This document shows positions 1 through 8,174 of a stretch of 64,000 bases of DNA, piece by piece. This DNA is from Cyclobacteriaceae bacterium. Its GTDB lineage: Bacteria > Bacteroidota > Bacteroidia > Cytophagales > Cyclobacteriaceae. The translations under genes and the position numbers were made by a program. Numbering within the stretch: the stretch's first letter is position 1; every line of letters starts with the position of its first letter. The notes under the pieces were generated by a model that did not search any database, had not been told where the DNA came from, and saw only the letters and a list, made by a program, of their open reading frames with translations. The stretch lies in the NCBI GenBank assembly GCA_013141055.1, contig JABFRS010000001.1:1984001-2048000 (forward strand), written 5' to 3'.

Positions 1-1
1 T

Positions 2-322
2 GAAGAAACAATCTCTTTCCTTATGAAGGCAGACATTCCTACCCAGGAACCCGAGCGTCTTCAGGAGGCTCGTTCACAAAAACGTCAACGTTTCAGTGAG
101 CAGAAGGATGAATCACAATCTCTTCTTCAGGGAGGTGGTGCGCCACAGGCTCCGAGAAATGAGGTTGAGCAAAAAGTCATGCCAGTAAAATCTGAAAAGA
201 TGGCCGGGCGGAATGATAAGGTTACGGTTCAATATCAGGATGGTCGTGTAGCGAAAGATGTGAAATACAAAAAGGTTGAGGAAGACATCAAGAGCGGTCG
301 TTGCATCGTTATCGAACAATAA
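2..322 (+). CDS. secA: Preprotein translocase ATPase SecA, C-terminal fragment
   Basis: This is the last ~106 residues of an ORF open at the left edge of the window. The frame runs into it from base 2, so the internal ATG at 23 is not the start. The segment with IPTQEPERLQEARSQKRQ resembles the C-terminal helical region of SecA, the cytoplasmic motor of the Sec translocon. It is followed by a flexible Gln/Gly-rich linker and a conserved tail GRNDKVTVQYQDGR. The tail keeps the GRND start of the SecA C-terminal motif but lacks the zinc-binding cysteines (CPCGSGKK) seen in most SecA proteins. A cysteine-free tail of this kind is my recollection for Bacteroidota SecA. The identification rests only on this tail, so the rest of the protein must be checked outside the window. 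Confidence 0.75.
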   Translation, partial: EETISFLMKADIPTQEPERLQEARSQKRQRFSEQKDESQSLLQGGGAPQAPRNEVEQKVMPVKSEKMAGRNDKVTVQYQDGRVAKDVKYKKVEEDIKSGRCIVIEQ

Positions 323-350
323 GTCGGCAAAAATGAATTACTTTGTAGAC

Positions 351-860
351 ATGGAAGAGCTTATAAATCGCACAGCATGGTCATGTATGATGTTTGTGGT
401 GTGTTTGGCATCCTTCTCATGCGCTGCTCAGAAGAATAGTTCAAAGCCTTACTATCATGAAGATTTGCAGGCCCTCCGTCCTAAATTTCCCGAGACAGTA
501 GATTCTTCCGTTCAGATTCAGTTTCAGAAAAAAGAAGAGGTCGTTCCTGTTTACAATGTTAATAAGAAGGTAGACGGTGTTCTGGATAGCATTAACCACT
601 TCAATGCTTCGCGCAAACTTATCGATGGCTTTACGATTCAGATTTATTCCGGGCAGAATCGTGAAGAAGCGATGCTCACCAAGAAAAAAATGTCAACTGA
701 TGCTGGGGATCTTTCTTCAGAAATGGAATACACACAGCCAAAATTCCGTGTTAAAGTAGGAAGCTATTTTTCAAGACTGGAGGCTCAAAAGGATCTTCTC
801 CGCATGAAAAGATTATTCCCTAATGCAATACTGGTTCCTGAAAAAATTCTGGTACGCTAA
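351..860 (+). CDS. SPOR-domain lipoprotein
   Basis: About 169 residues. It opens with a hydrophobic signal segment ending in a lipobox, ASFSC, so it is probably an envelope lipoprotein. The C-terminal ~75 residues (GFTIQIYSGQNREEA ... KFRVKVGSYFSRLEAQKDL) have the paired beta-alpha pattern of SPOR domains, which bind denuded peptidoglycan. The open frame begins at a TTG at 276 inside secA. I prefer the ATG at 351 because it gives a clean signal peptide; ATG 333 is possible. An imperfect TAnnTTTG element (TTACTTTG) lies just before 351. The stop codon shares a base with the start of the next gene (TAATG), so the two are probably translated together. Confidence 0.75.
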   Translation: MEELINRTAWSCMMFVVCLASFSCAAQKNSSKPYYHEDLQALRPKFPETVDSSVQIQFQKKEEVVPVYNVNKKVDGVLDSINHFNASRKLIDGFTIQIYSGQNREEAMLTKKKMSTDAGDLSSEMEYTQPKFRVKVGSYFSRLEAQKDLLRMKRLFPNAILVPEKILVR

Positions 861-2053
861 TGTCACTGCTCCAATCTGTTCAAGAGCTTTCTAAAAATAC
901 TGCAAAGGAAGTAGTAAAGTGGCGCAGGCATTTGCATGCTAATCCTGAACTTTCTTATCAGGAATTTAATACTGCAAAATTTGTCTCTCAAACACTTCGC
1001 GATCTGGGAATGAAGCCTACCGAAGGTATTGCTGGAACAGGAATCGTGGTACTTATCGAGGGAAAAAACCCTGCCAAAAAAACAATCGCACTTCGTGCGG
1101 ATATGGATGCCCTTCCAATCACTGAAGCAAACACAGTAGAGTACAAATCAAAAAATAATGGAGTGATGCATGCATGCGGTCATGATGTACATACATCTTC
1201 ACTGATGGGCACTGCTAAAATTTTAAACTCACTGAAAGATCAGTTTGAAGGAACTGTTAAATTGATCTTTCAACCTGGAGAAGAAAAAAATCCAGGTGGT
1301 GCATCCTTTATGATCAAAGAAGGTGCTTTGGAAAATCCACGGCCTGATTCAATTATCGGTCAGCATGTAATGCCTTTGCTACCTGTTGGAACGATCGGTT
1401 TCCGGGAAGGAATGTACATGGCAAGTTCCGACGAAATCTATTTGAAAGTTATTGGAAAAGGTGGTCATGCTTCAACTCCTGAACTTACAGTAGATCCTAT
1501 TGTGATCGCTTCCCATATTATTATTTCTTTACAACAGATTATTAGCAGGAATGCAAGTCCCAAACAGCCAACGGTTCTTTCCTTTGGGAAAATCTCGGCA
1601 GAAGGCGCAACGAATATTATTCCCAATGAAGTGAATATTGCCGGAACATTTCGTGCATTAAATGAAGTATGGCGCAGGGAAGCTTTGGCAAAGATTCAAA
1701 AAATGGCGGAAGGCATTGCTGAAGGAATGGGTGGACGCTGTGAAGTGACAATCTCTCACGGCTATCCTTATCTTGAGAATAATCCAGGGCTTACGCAAAG
1801 CATTCGTAAGGCAGCTGAGGAATATGTAGGCAAGGACAAAGTTGTCGACATTGATCTCACTCTGGGGTCCGAAGATTTCGCATATTATTCTCATGTTATC
1901 CCTGCTTCCTTCTATCGACTTGGCACACGCAATGAAGCAAAAGGAATTACTTCATATGTTCATACGCCGACATTCGACATTGATGAAGACGCTCTCACAA
2001 TTGGACCCGGTCTGATGGCCTGGATGGCCCTTCGTGAACTGGGTAATCACTGA
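860..2053 (+). CDS. M20-family amidohydrolase (N-acyl-amino acid/hippurate hydrolase type)
   Basis: 397 residues, the usual length for the M20D amidohydrolases that remove acyl groups from N-acylated amino acids. The metal-binding segments are visible in order: ALRADMDALPI (~75-85), MHACGHDVHTSSL (~104-116), GEEKNPGG (~140), and near the C-terminus GSEDFAYYS. These are expected for a di-metal hydrolase with an inserted dimerisation domain. There is no signal peptide, so it is cytoplasmic. The start overlaps the stop of the SPOR lipoprotein by one base. The true substrate cannot be told from sequence; hippurate, N-acetyl amino acids or N-acetyldiaminopimelate are the family options. Confidence 0.88.
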   Translation: MSLLQSVQELSKNTAKEVVKWRRHLHANPELSYQEFNTAKFVSQTLRDLGMKPTEGIAGTGIVVLIEGKNPAKKTIALRADMDALPITEANTVEYKSKNNGVMHACGHDVHTSSLMGTAKILNSLKDQFEGTVKLIFQPGEEKNPGGASFMIKEGALENPRPDSIIGQHVMPLLPVGTIGFREGMYMASSDEIYLKVIGKGGHASTPELTVDPIVIASHIIISLQQIISRNASPKQPTVLSFGKISAEGATNIIPNEVNIAGTFRALNEVWRREALAKIQKMAEGIAEGMGGRCEVTISHGYPYLENNPGLTQSIRKAAEEYVGKDKVVDIDLTLGSEDFAYYSHVIPASFYRLGTRNEAKGITSYVHTPTFDIDEDALTIGPGLMAWMALRELGNH

Positions 2054-2164
2054 TATTTCTCAAATCACTTCCACTCAATTCTGGTCATGACCTTGCGAAA
2101 ACGTGGGATCATGCATTCTTAAATTAAGTATTTGTTAACTCCTTTATTCCTTCGGCTGGGTTTC

Positions 2165-2172
2165 TATCTTTA
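2165..2172 (+). promoter_or_regulatory. Bacteroidota -7 promoter element before the Na/Pi transporter
   Basis: TATCTTTA matches the TAnnTTTG consensus at 7 of 8 positions. It ends nine bases before the ATG at 2182. No convincing -33 element sits at the expected distance, so the call is tentative. Confidence 0.4.
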
Positions 2173-2181
2173 CCGATCAGC

Positions 2182-3783
2182 ATGAAGAGCGGACAGCCTA
2201 CATCAGAAACAATTGGTTCCCGAAAAGCGCAGTGGAGAATCCTTCTGCGTAATACCGCTTATATCGTAGGAGCCTTAGTTGTATTCCTTTTTGCTCTGGA
2301 GTTAATGCTTTCTTCTCTTCAGCATTTGGGTAAGACCGCTGCTGAGACGATTATCCTTGCTACTTCCAATCCATTTACTGCATTGTTCATTGGATTATTA
2401 ATTACAGCTATCATCCAAAGCAGCACAGCAACCACCTCGATGACTGTCGCATTGGTGGCATCCGGTTCACTTACTTTAGAGAGTGCAATTCCAATCATCA
2501 TGGGCGCTAATGTTGGAACTACTATCACCAGCACCATTGTCTCACTTGGATTCCTTCCAAAGAAAAAAGAATTCAGAAGGGCGGTTGCTGCGGGTACGTA
2601 TCATGACTTCTTTAATATTCTTACAGTCTTCATACTTTTTCCACTGGAATATTACTTCCAGTTTCTTTCTCATCTGTCAGAATCCATTGCCACCACACTT
2701 TTCAAACAACCGATTGGTCCATCACAGGGAAGCTTTTCCTTACTCGGCGGCGGATTGAGTGCCATCACCGACTCAATTGTGAGCACAATCGGAAATGGTT
2801 TTATATTGATCGTTATCTCATTAATAATCCTTTTCAGTTCTATTCTATTTTTTAGAAAAGTTCTTACAAAACTTTTGGGATTCGGTTCGTCTGAAACATT
2901 TCAACGTTTCTTTTTTCAGAGCCCATTGAAATCATTTGCATGGGGCGTATTGACAACGGCAGCTATCAGATCGAGCTCTGTCACAACATCCTTAGTTGTA
3001 CCATTAGTTGCAAAGAAAGTTGTTACTCTTAGGAGCGCAGTACCTTTTATTCTTGGCGCCAACATCGGAACGACAATCAGTGCATTTCTTGCTGCGATGT
3101 TAAACTCTAACATTGCCATCAGCATTGCTATTGCTCACTTCCTATTCAATTTTATAGGAGTCATGATTTTCTTCCCCATACCAGCTCTTAGGGAGATTCC
3201 AATCAAGCTGGCCACTGGACTGGGAAGAATTACACTCAAGTATCGTTTGGCAGGACTTCTCTATCTGCTCGTGATGTTTTTTATAGTGCCCTTCTCTTTG
3301 ATCTATTTCAATCGCGATGCAGTAAGTATTACAGAGCTTACCTATCAACGGATTGAAAATAATAAGACCACCTACTTTACTGTTATCACGAAAACATTTG
3401 AAAATCAGGCGATGCGGATTGTCTATCCCGGAGAAAAAAATACAGAGCCATCACTGATCTACTCAGTTTACCGGAAAAATAATCTCTTGATCATTAATAA
3501 TGAACTCTTTGAACTCAACAAACCTGGCTTCTGTCGCGATGGAGAAGACCGTGATGGAAAATTCAAATCATGCATCCGCGAAATCCTCCCCAGGCTTATC
3601 CTGAATCCATCCCTCTCCCTGGATTCCATTTTTGTCTTTCAAAAACAATATGAACGACAAGTTAATGTGAGCACCTGGCGCTATATCAGTTCCCCTTCGA
3701 ATCTCCTTGTAAAAAAGGAAAGGCGCGACACTCTCGGAAATGTTATCAGCACAGAAGAGCTTTACAAAATTGTAAAGAAGTAA
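2182..3783 (+). CDS. Na/Pi cotransporter family protein
   Basis: 533 residues with about eight or nine hydrophobic segments in the first ~380. Two inverted family repeats are visible. The first carries QSSTATTS and GANVGTTITS (~75-115); the second carries RSSSVTTSL and GANIGTTISA (~270-300). These QSS and GANxGTT signatures define the NptA/PNaS phosphate symporters of the inner membrane. The last ~150 residues are hydrophilic and unrelated to the PhoU-like tail often fused to bacterial members. That C-terminal region (with a CRDGEDRDGKFKSC stretch) I do not recognise. The gene stands alone between two candidate promoters. Sodium-dependent phosphate uptake is the family role; direction and substrate are inferred. 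Confidence 0.85.
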   Translation: MKSGQPTSETIGSRKAQWRILLRNTAYIVGALVVFLFALELMLSSLQHLGKTAAETIILATSNPFTALFIGLLITAIIQSSTATTSMTVALVASGSLTLESAIPIIMGANVGTTITSTIVSLGFLPKKKEFRRAVAAGTYHDFFNILTVFILFPLEYYFQFLSHLSESIATTLFKQPIGPSQGSFSLLGGGLSAITDSIVSTIGNGFILIVISLIILFSSILFFRKVLTKLLGFGSSETFQRFFFQSPLKSFAWGVLTTAAIRSSSVTTSLVVPLVAKKVVTLRSAVPFILGANIGTTISAFLAAMLNSNIAISIAIAHFLFNFIGVMIFFPIPALREIPIKLATGLGRITLKYRLAGLLYLLVMFFIVPFSLIYFNRDAVSITELTYQRIENNKTTYFTVITKTFENQAMRIVYPGEKNTEPSLIYSVYRKNNLLIINNELFELNKPGFCRDGEDRDGKFKSCIREILPRLILNPSLSLDSIFVFQKQYERQVNVSTWRYISSPSNLLVKKERRDTLGNVISTEELYKIVKK

Positions 3784-3855
3784 TATTCCTTTTAATTCCC
3801 TGAGAATTCCCTACTCACAAAGGTCATTTGCAGCCGCCTCCAGCCAATGGTCAGC

Positions 3856-3887
3856 TTGAATTGATGCCTCTAATTTCCCTATCTTTA
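3856..3887 (+). promoter_or_regulatory. Promoter of the holin-like membrane pair
   Basis: TTGA at 3856-3859 and TATCTTTA at 3880-3887 are spaced by 20 bases, close to the Bacteroidota -33/-7 layout. It lies 12 bases before the ATG at 3900. This argues that an in-frame upstream start at 3828 is not used. Confidence 0.5.
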
Positions 3888-3899
3888 TTCCCTATACCT

Positions 3900-4262
3900 A
3901 TGGAGAACATTTCTGCCTCGATCCTTAAGTTTCTAAAGCTTGATAGCCTGATTCAAAACCTTACCGGTTTTGTTGAGACCCGTATTGAATTAATGAAGAT
4001 TGAGGTTCGTGAGGATCTTGCAAAAGCAGTATCACGGGCATTAATGATGGCAGTCTTTTTTCTGGTGGGATTTCTCTTTTTGATCTTTTTCAGCATTGGA
4101 CTGGCCCATTTTTTAAACAAGTTTTTTGAAGATTCTTATGCAGGATATTGGACGGTAGCATCGATCTATCTGGCTACCTTTTTAGTTTTACTGGTATCCA
4201 GAAAAGGAATCTTCCAGTATTTTGAGAAGCAAATGACTGAGTTGATGAAAAGGAAAAAGTAA
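3900..4262 (+). CDS. Phage-holin-superfamily-like inner membrane protein
   Basis: 120 residues. An amphipathic N-terminal helix (residues ~10-45, SLIQNLTGFVETRIELMKIEVREDL) is followed by two strong transmembrane segments (~50-75 and ~88-108) and a short basic C-terminus. This layout matches the small membrane proteins grouped as putative actinobacterial holin-X/DUF1469 or YqjE-like proteins. Their function is not established, and nothing here suggests phage lysis. The longer reading from 3828 would start upstream of the promoter, so ATG 3900 was chosen. The next gene starts three bases after the stop, which implies co-expression. Confidence 0.65.
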   Translation: MENISASILKFLKLDSLIQNLTGFVETRIELMKIEVREDLAKAVSRALMMAVFFLVGFLFLIFFSIGLAHFLNKFFEDSYAGYWTVASIYLATFLVLLVSRKGIFQYFEKQMTELMKRKK

Positions 4263-4265
4263 GCT

Positions 4266-4688
4266 ATGGAACTACTGGAAACACAAGATCCCGAAAAAAG
4301 AAAACTGATAGAGACATCAGATCGTCACAAGCGCGCACTTGAAAAAGAGGTTGGCGAATTGTCTCAGAAGACTGACAAGATGCTTACCAATGCATTGATC
4401 ATTGGGGGATCTCTTGCAGCAACCTATTTTCTGGTAAGCACGTTCTCTGGCGGAAGCAAGAAGAAAAAGAAACGAAGAAAGAAATTTCTGAAAGTTGTCA
4501 AGGCTCCTCAGGAGGCGGCGGAAGATTTTGAAGAAGAAGCTGAAGAAGAAGAAAGCAGTGCACCTTCATTGATAGGAATGGTTGGCAACAGGGTTTTATC
4601 TCAGGCTTCTGTCATCTTATTGAACATCGCAAAGGACAAGCTTTTTGAATACCTCGAATCAAGAAAAAAGAAGGATGAAAATTCTTGA
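4266..4688 (+). CDS. Conserved small membrane protein, unknown function
   Basis: 140 residues. An N-terminal charged helix (~1-38) precedes one hydrophobic segment (~40-60, ALIIGGSLAATYFLV). A strongly basic stretch (KKKKKRRKKF), an acidic stretch (EEEAEEEE) and a second amphipathic helix near the C-terminus follow. I do not recognise a family. Tight linkage to the holin-like gene (three-base gap) and a 14-base overlap with the downstream prenyltransferase gene suggest one transcript. The single-anchor architecture with opposite charge blocks suggests a membrane-associated scaffold, but that is speculation. Confidence 0.55.
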   Translation: MELLETQDPEKRKLIETSDRHKRALEKEVGELSQKTDKMLTNALIIGGSLAATYFLVSTFSGGSKKKKKRRKKFLKVVKAPQEAAEDFEEEAEEEESSAPSLIGMVGNRVLSQASVILLNIAKDKLFEYLESRKKKDENS

Positions 4689-5439
4689 AATACTTCAGCA
4701 GCGCCATCGTCTTGGCAAAAAATCAATTGCTGTTCTTGTCGACCCCGATAAGGCAGATGATCCTGCCAAGCTAAAGCATCTCATCCATCTGGCGAATGAG
4801 AACTGTGTTGATTTCTTCTTTGTAGGAGGAAGCCTGGTCACTACACCTTATCTATCCGATGTCATTCAAAGCATTAAGGAAACTGTAAATATTCCGGTCA
4901 TTCTTTTTCCGGGAAGTTCATTGCAAATTGATCCTTCTGCTGATGCAATTCTTTTTCTTTCATTGATCTCAGGACGCAATCCGGATCTGCTGATAGGACA
5001 ACATGTTCAGGCAGCTCCGATATTAAAGAATAACCGGATGGAGGTGCTGCCTACCGGATACATGCTGATCAGTTCAGGCCGCACAACTTCGGTAGCATAT
5101 ATCAGCAATACGACCCCAATTCCAGAGGACAAATATTCACTTGCCGCCTGTACAGCATTGGCTGGTGAAATGTTAGGACTTCAACTTATTTATCTTGATG
5201 CTGGAAGCGGCGCAGAACGCGAAATCAGCCCACGGATGATCTCCGCTGTCAGAAAATCTATTGAGGTCCCAATGATTGTTGGTGGTGGAATTACAACTCC
5301 GCAAAAAGCGATTGCTGCGCTCGAAGCCGGCGCTGATATGATTGTTATTGGAAATGCTTTGGAAAAAAGCCCTGATCTTCTCAGTGAGATAAGTGACAAG
5401 ATCTACGACTGGAACCAAAGTGTTGAAGCGGGTAAATAA
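4675..5439 (+). CDS. Geranylgeranylglyceryl/heptaprenylglyceryl phosphate synthase (PcrB-like)
   Basis: 254 residues from ATG 4675; a longer frame from 4645 lies inside the preceding gene. It is a TIM-barrel prenyltransferase that makes the ether bond between sn-glycerol-1-phosphate and a polyprenyl diphosphate. Visible motifs are VLVDPDKADD near the N-terminus, FFVGGSLVTTPYL, VILFPGSSLQID, YLDAGSGA and the phosphate-binding C-terminal strands MIVGGGITTPQKA and GADMIVIGNAL. Length and motifs fit the family II enzymes known from Bacteroidota, which prefer geranylgeranyl diphosphate. The ether-lipid product in these bacteria is not settled. A polyprenyl synthase that could supply the donor is also in this window (55000-55962). 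Confidence 0.88.
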   Translation: MKILEILQQRHRLGKKSIAVLVDPDKADDPAKLKHLIHLANENCVDFFFVGGSLVTTPYLSDVIQSIKETVNIPVILFPGSSLQIDPSADAILFLSLISGRNPDLLIGQHVQAAPILKNNRMEVLPTGYMLISSGRTTSVAYISNTTPIPEDKYSLAACTALAGEMLGLQLIYLDAGSGAEREISPRMISAVRKSIEVPMIVGGGITTPQKAIAALEAGADMIVIGNALEKSPDLLSEISDKIYDWNQSVEAGK

Positions 5440-5481
5440 TAACCGAAGCAAACGTCCCTCAAGTTTATCTCTCCTAAATCA

Positions 5482-6150
5482 ATGCTGATGAAGAATCTTT
5501 TCACAATGGTCTTTTCATTTGTTGTGCTGGTTTGTTCCGCACAGGAACCTTCCGATGTTGTACTCACTGACTTTATCAGAGACTCTCAACAATGGGTCAA
5601 AGAAGGTGAGAAGATGAATCTCTCATGGTGGATACCTTCAGAATATTGGAAAATTTCCCTGGCAGGAAATACTCAGATTCCTCCTGGAACTTCCGAGAAG
5701 CTTGAAATGATATTTAAAGATTACATGCTCATTTGTGCAGCTGAGGCAACAATTCATTTGGATGGAGCCATCGAAGTAAATGACGAGTCCACAATCCGGA
5801 AAAGTATCAAGGTCATGGATGCTTCAGGGAAGACATATTCACCTCTTTCTGAGGATCAGCTTTCGGATGAAGCAAGGTCTGTTGCTCAAAATCTTAAGCC
5901 GGTGTTTGCCCAGGCATTAGGTCAGTTGGGAAAAGGAATGCATATTTTCTTCTTTTCCATTAAGAATGATAAAAGTGAAAATCTGATCTTCGCCGCTAAA
6001 CCTGGAGTGTTTAAGGTCATTCACGACAACAGCACTTTCAACTGGTCATTGCCTTTGGCGTCGTTACTTCCTCCAAAGATTTGTCCTGTCGACAAAGAAA
6101 AGCTTAAAGGAAACTGGAACTTCTGTCCTGTTCATGGTAATAAACTGTAA
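5482..6150 (+). CDS. Exported protein of unknown function with C-terminal zinc-ribbon-like motif
   Basis: 222 residues with an N-terminal signal peptide (~1-20, cleaved near CSAQ). The body contains a SWWIPSEYWKISL stretch and a region typical of small soluble secreted proteins. The last ~25 residues read CPVDKEKLKGNWNFCPVHG: a CP-x-D and a CP-x-H half separated by about 11 residues, looking like a small metal-binding knuckle. I do not recognise the family. It follows the prenylglyceryl phosphate synthase by 42 bases on the same strand and is convergent with the acyl-CoA dehydrogenase. Confidence 0.65.
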   Translation: MLMKNLFTMVFSFVVLVCSAQEPSDVVLTDFIRDSQQWVKEGEKMNLSWWIPSEYWKISLAGNTQIPPGTSEKLEMIFKDYMLICAAEATIHLDGAIEVNDESTIRKSIKVMDASGKTYSPLSEDQLSDEARSVAQNLKPVFAQALGQLGKGMHIFFFSIKNDKSENLIFAAKPGVFKVIHDNSTFNWSLPLASLLPPKICPVDKEKLKGNWNFCPVHGNKL

Positions 6151-6157
6151 GCTGAGA

Positions 6158-7297
6158 TTACCTCAGAAGTTCTCGTGAAATCACCATCTTCTGTATCTCC
6201 GTCGTTCCCTCATAGATCTGTGTGATCTTGGCATCGCGCATCAGTCGCTCAACATGATACTCCTTCACATATCCATATCCACCATGGATCTGAACGGCCT
6301 CTGTTGTTACTTCCTGAGCGATCTGTGAAGCAAATAGCTTGGCCATGGCAGCTGCTTTGACAAAATCTTTTTTCTCATCCTTAAGATTTGCTGCTTTCCA
6401 GATCATCAATCTTGCGGCATCAATCTTGGTTGCCATCTCTGCAAGCTTGAATTGTATTGCCTGATGATCCGATAGAAATTTTCCGAATGCCTTGCGCTCT
6501 TTAGAATATTTTAGTGCTAGCTCATACGCGCCTGAAGCAATTCCCAATGCCTGTGAAGCTATGCCAATGCGTCCTCCGTTGAGTGTACCCATCGCAAACG
6601 TAAATCCAAATCCTTCTTCGCCGATCCGGTTAGCTTTTGGCACTTTCACATCCGTAAACATCAATGAGTGTGTATCGCTTCCGCGAATTCCCATTTTATC
6701 TTCCTTCTTACCAACTACAAAACCAGGCATTCCTCTTTCAACGATCAAACAGTTAATTCCCTTATGCTTTTTAGTAGCATCGGTCTGAGCCATTACAAGA
6801 TAAATATGTGCGCTGCTTCCATTGGTAATCCAATTCTTGGTACCATTTAATAGGTAATGATCGCCTTTATCTTCCGCAATTGTCCGTTGACTTGTAGCGT
6901 CTGATCCTGCTTCCGGTTCCGAAAGACAGAATGCACCAAGCTTTGTTCCTGCAGCAAGTGGCTTAAGAAATTTTTCTTTTTGCTCTTCGGAACCGTTTTT
7001 CTCCAGACCCCAGCACACCAATGAATTGTTAACAGACATCATTACTGAAGCAGAGGCATCCACTTTTGAAAGTTCTTCCATGGCAAGCACATAGGATATT
7101 GTATCCATGCCGCCGCCATTATACTTAGGGTCAGTCATCATTCCCATGAATCCAAGTTCTCCCATCCTTCGCTGAAGGGCCTCAGGAAATTTGGCATGAG
7201 TGTCTCTTTCTATAACGCCAGGAAGTAATTCGTTTTGCGCGAAGTCGCGGGCTGCTTGTTGTACCGCTAGCTGCTCTTCTGTAAGCTGAAAATTCAT
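6158..7297 (-). CDS. Acyl-CoA dehydrogenase
   Basis: 379 residues from the ATG at 7297 (MNFQLTEEQ). A longer in-frame start 60 bases upstream adds a non-conserved tail. This is the standard length for a flavin-dependent acyl-CoA dehydrogenase, which introduces the alpha-beta double bond in beta-oxidation. Signatures include GAFCLSEPEAGSDATSQRT (FAD contact), NGTKNWITNG, the C-terminal helix with QIHGGYGYVKEYHVERLMRDAKI, and YEGTTEIQKMVISRELL. The segment YEGT holds the catalytic glutamate position of short-chain members. The ending suggests a short-chain or butyryl-CoA type enzyme; chain length is inferred. Confidence 0.92.
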   Translation of the reverse strand: MNFQLTEEQLAVQQAARDFAQNELLPGVIERDTHAKFPEALQRRMGELGFMGMMTDPKYNGGGMDTISYVLAMEELSKVDASASVMMSVNNSLVCWGLEKNGSEEQKEKFLKPLAAGTKLGAFCLSEPEAGSDATSQRTIAEDKGDHYLLNGTKNWITNGSSAHIYLVMAQTDATKKHKGINCLIVERGMPGFVVGKKEDKMGIRGSDTHSLMFTDVKVPKANRIGEEGFGFTFAMGTLNGGRIGIASQALGIASGAYELALKYSKERKAFGKFLSDHQAIQFKLAEMATKIDAARLMIWKAANLKDEKKDFVKAAAMAKLFASQIAQEVTTEAVQIHGGYGYVKEYHVERLMRDAKITQIYEGTTEIQKMVISRELLR

Positions 7298-7407
7298 GCT
7301 GTGAATTAACAATATTAATTTGAAAAAGTCCTCACGGTAGCTAAAGCTTGAGCACACAAATCATATTAAAATTAACTGACAAGCGGACGTTTGTTAAAAT
7401 GTGCTCA

Positions 7408-7432
7408 TAAAAAAACCCCGCCGAAGCAGGGT
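7408..7432 (-). terminator. Rho-independent terminator after the YugP-type protease
   Basis: Read on the - strand, CCCTGC and GCGGGG arms around a TTCG loop are followed by a run of seven T. It sits 25 bases past the stop of the protease gene and is also downstream-free of the divergent dehydrogenase promoter region. Confidence 0.8.
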
Positions 7433-7457
7433 CCTTATTTTTGAATTTCTTATTTAA

Positions 7458-8162
7458 TTAGTCATCACTTCTTCCAACTCCCAGATACATCATCACATAG
7501 TATGCAAGCATGGTGATTGCACCAATTGCGGCTACAACGTAGGTCATTGCTGCCCACTTCAATGCATCCTGAGCCATACCATATTCTCCTGGTGTAACAA
7601 TGTTTCTTGTTTTCACCCATGCCAAAGCACGATTGCTTGCATCAAACTCTACCGGTAATGTCACCAGCGCAAACAATGCAAATACAGCATAACATACAAT
7701 CATGATCAACAAAGCCGTCTTGACCGGAAGAATGCCTCCGAAGAAAATTCCTCCAAAGAGCAATGCCATCATCATAAAGTTCAATACCCTTGCGCTGATA
7801 TTCTGAACAGGGACCATTGCCGAACGAAATTGCAACATGCTATAAGCTGTTGCATGCTGAACTGCATGACCACATTCGTGTGAAGCAACTGCTGCTGCCG
7901 CTGCATTGCGACCAAAGAAAACTTCTTTGCTGAGGTTAACAGTTTTTGTTGTCGGGTCATAATGATCTGTCAATTGACCTTCAACGCTTACTACCTGAAC
8001 ATCATTGATGCCATTGTCTGCCAGCATAAGGCGGGCGATTTCAGCACCGGTTAAATCTTTAGTTAAATGTGTTTCTGAATACAGCTTGAATTTACTTTTA
8101 AGACGTGAGCTTACTATCCATCCGATCAGCATGAAAAACCCACCAATTAATAATGCACCCAT
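7458..8162 (-). CDS. Zinc-dependent membrane metallopeptidase, YugP family
   Basis: 234 residues with an N-terminal membrane segment (~1-20) and hydrophobic helices after residue 120. The metal site ASHECGHAVQHA (HECGH at 95-99) is the hallmark of the YugP-like putative neutral zinc metallopeptidases. ARLMLADNGINDVQV and DHYDPTTKTVNLSKEVFFGRN upstream are also conserved in that family. It is an integral inner membrane protein whose substrate is not known. It lies 12 bases downstream of the HldE-type gene on the same strand, so the two may share a transcript. Confidence 0.85.
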   Translation of the reverse strand: MGALLIGGFFMLIGWIVSSRLKSKFKLYSETHLTKDLTGAEIARLMLADNGINDVQVVSVEGQLTDHYDPTTKTVNLSKEVFFGRNAAAAAVASHECGHAVQHATAYSMLQFRSAMVPVQNISARVLNFMMMALLFGGIFFGGILPVKTALLIMIVCYAVFALFALVTLPVEFDASNRALAWVKTRNIVTPGEYGMAQDALKWAAMTYVVAAIGAITMLAYYVMMYLGVGRSDD

Positions 8163-8174
8163 AGTTGTGTTTAA

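Noticed and set aside
3900..4262. Phage lysis cassette suggested by the holin-like protein
   Set aside because: No endolysin, spanin or phage structural gene is near; the pair is cotranslated with a metabolic enzyme, and the family name is historical.
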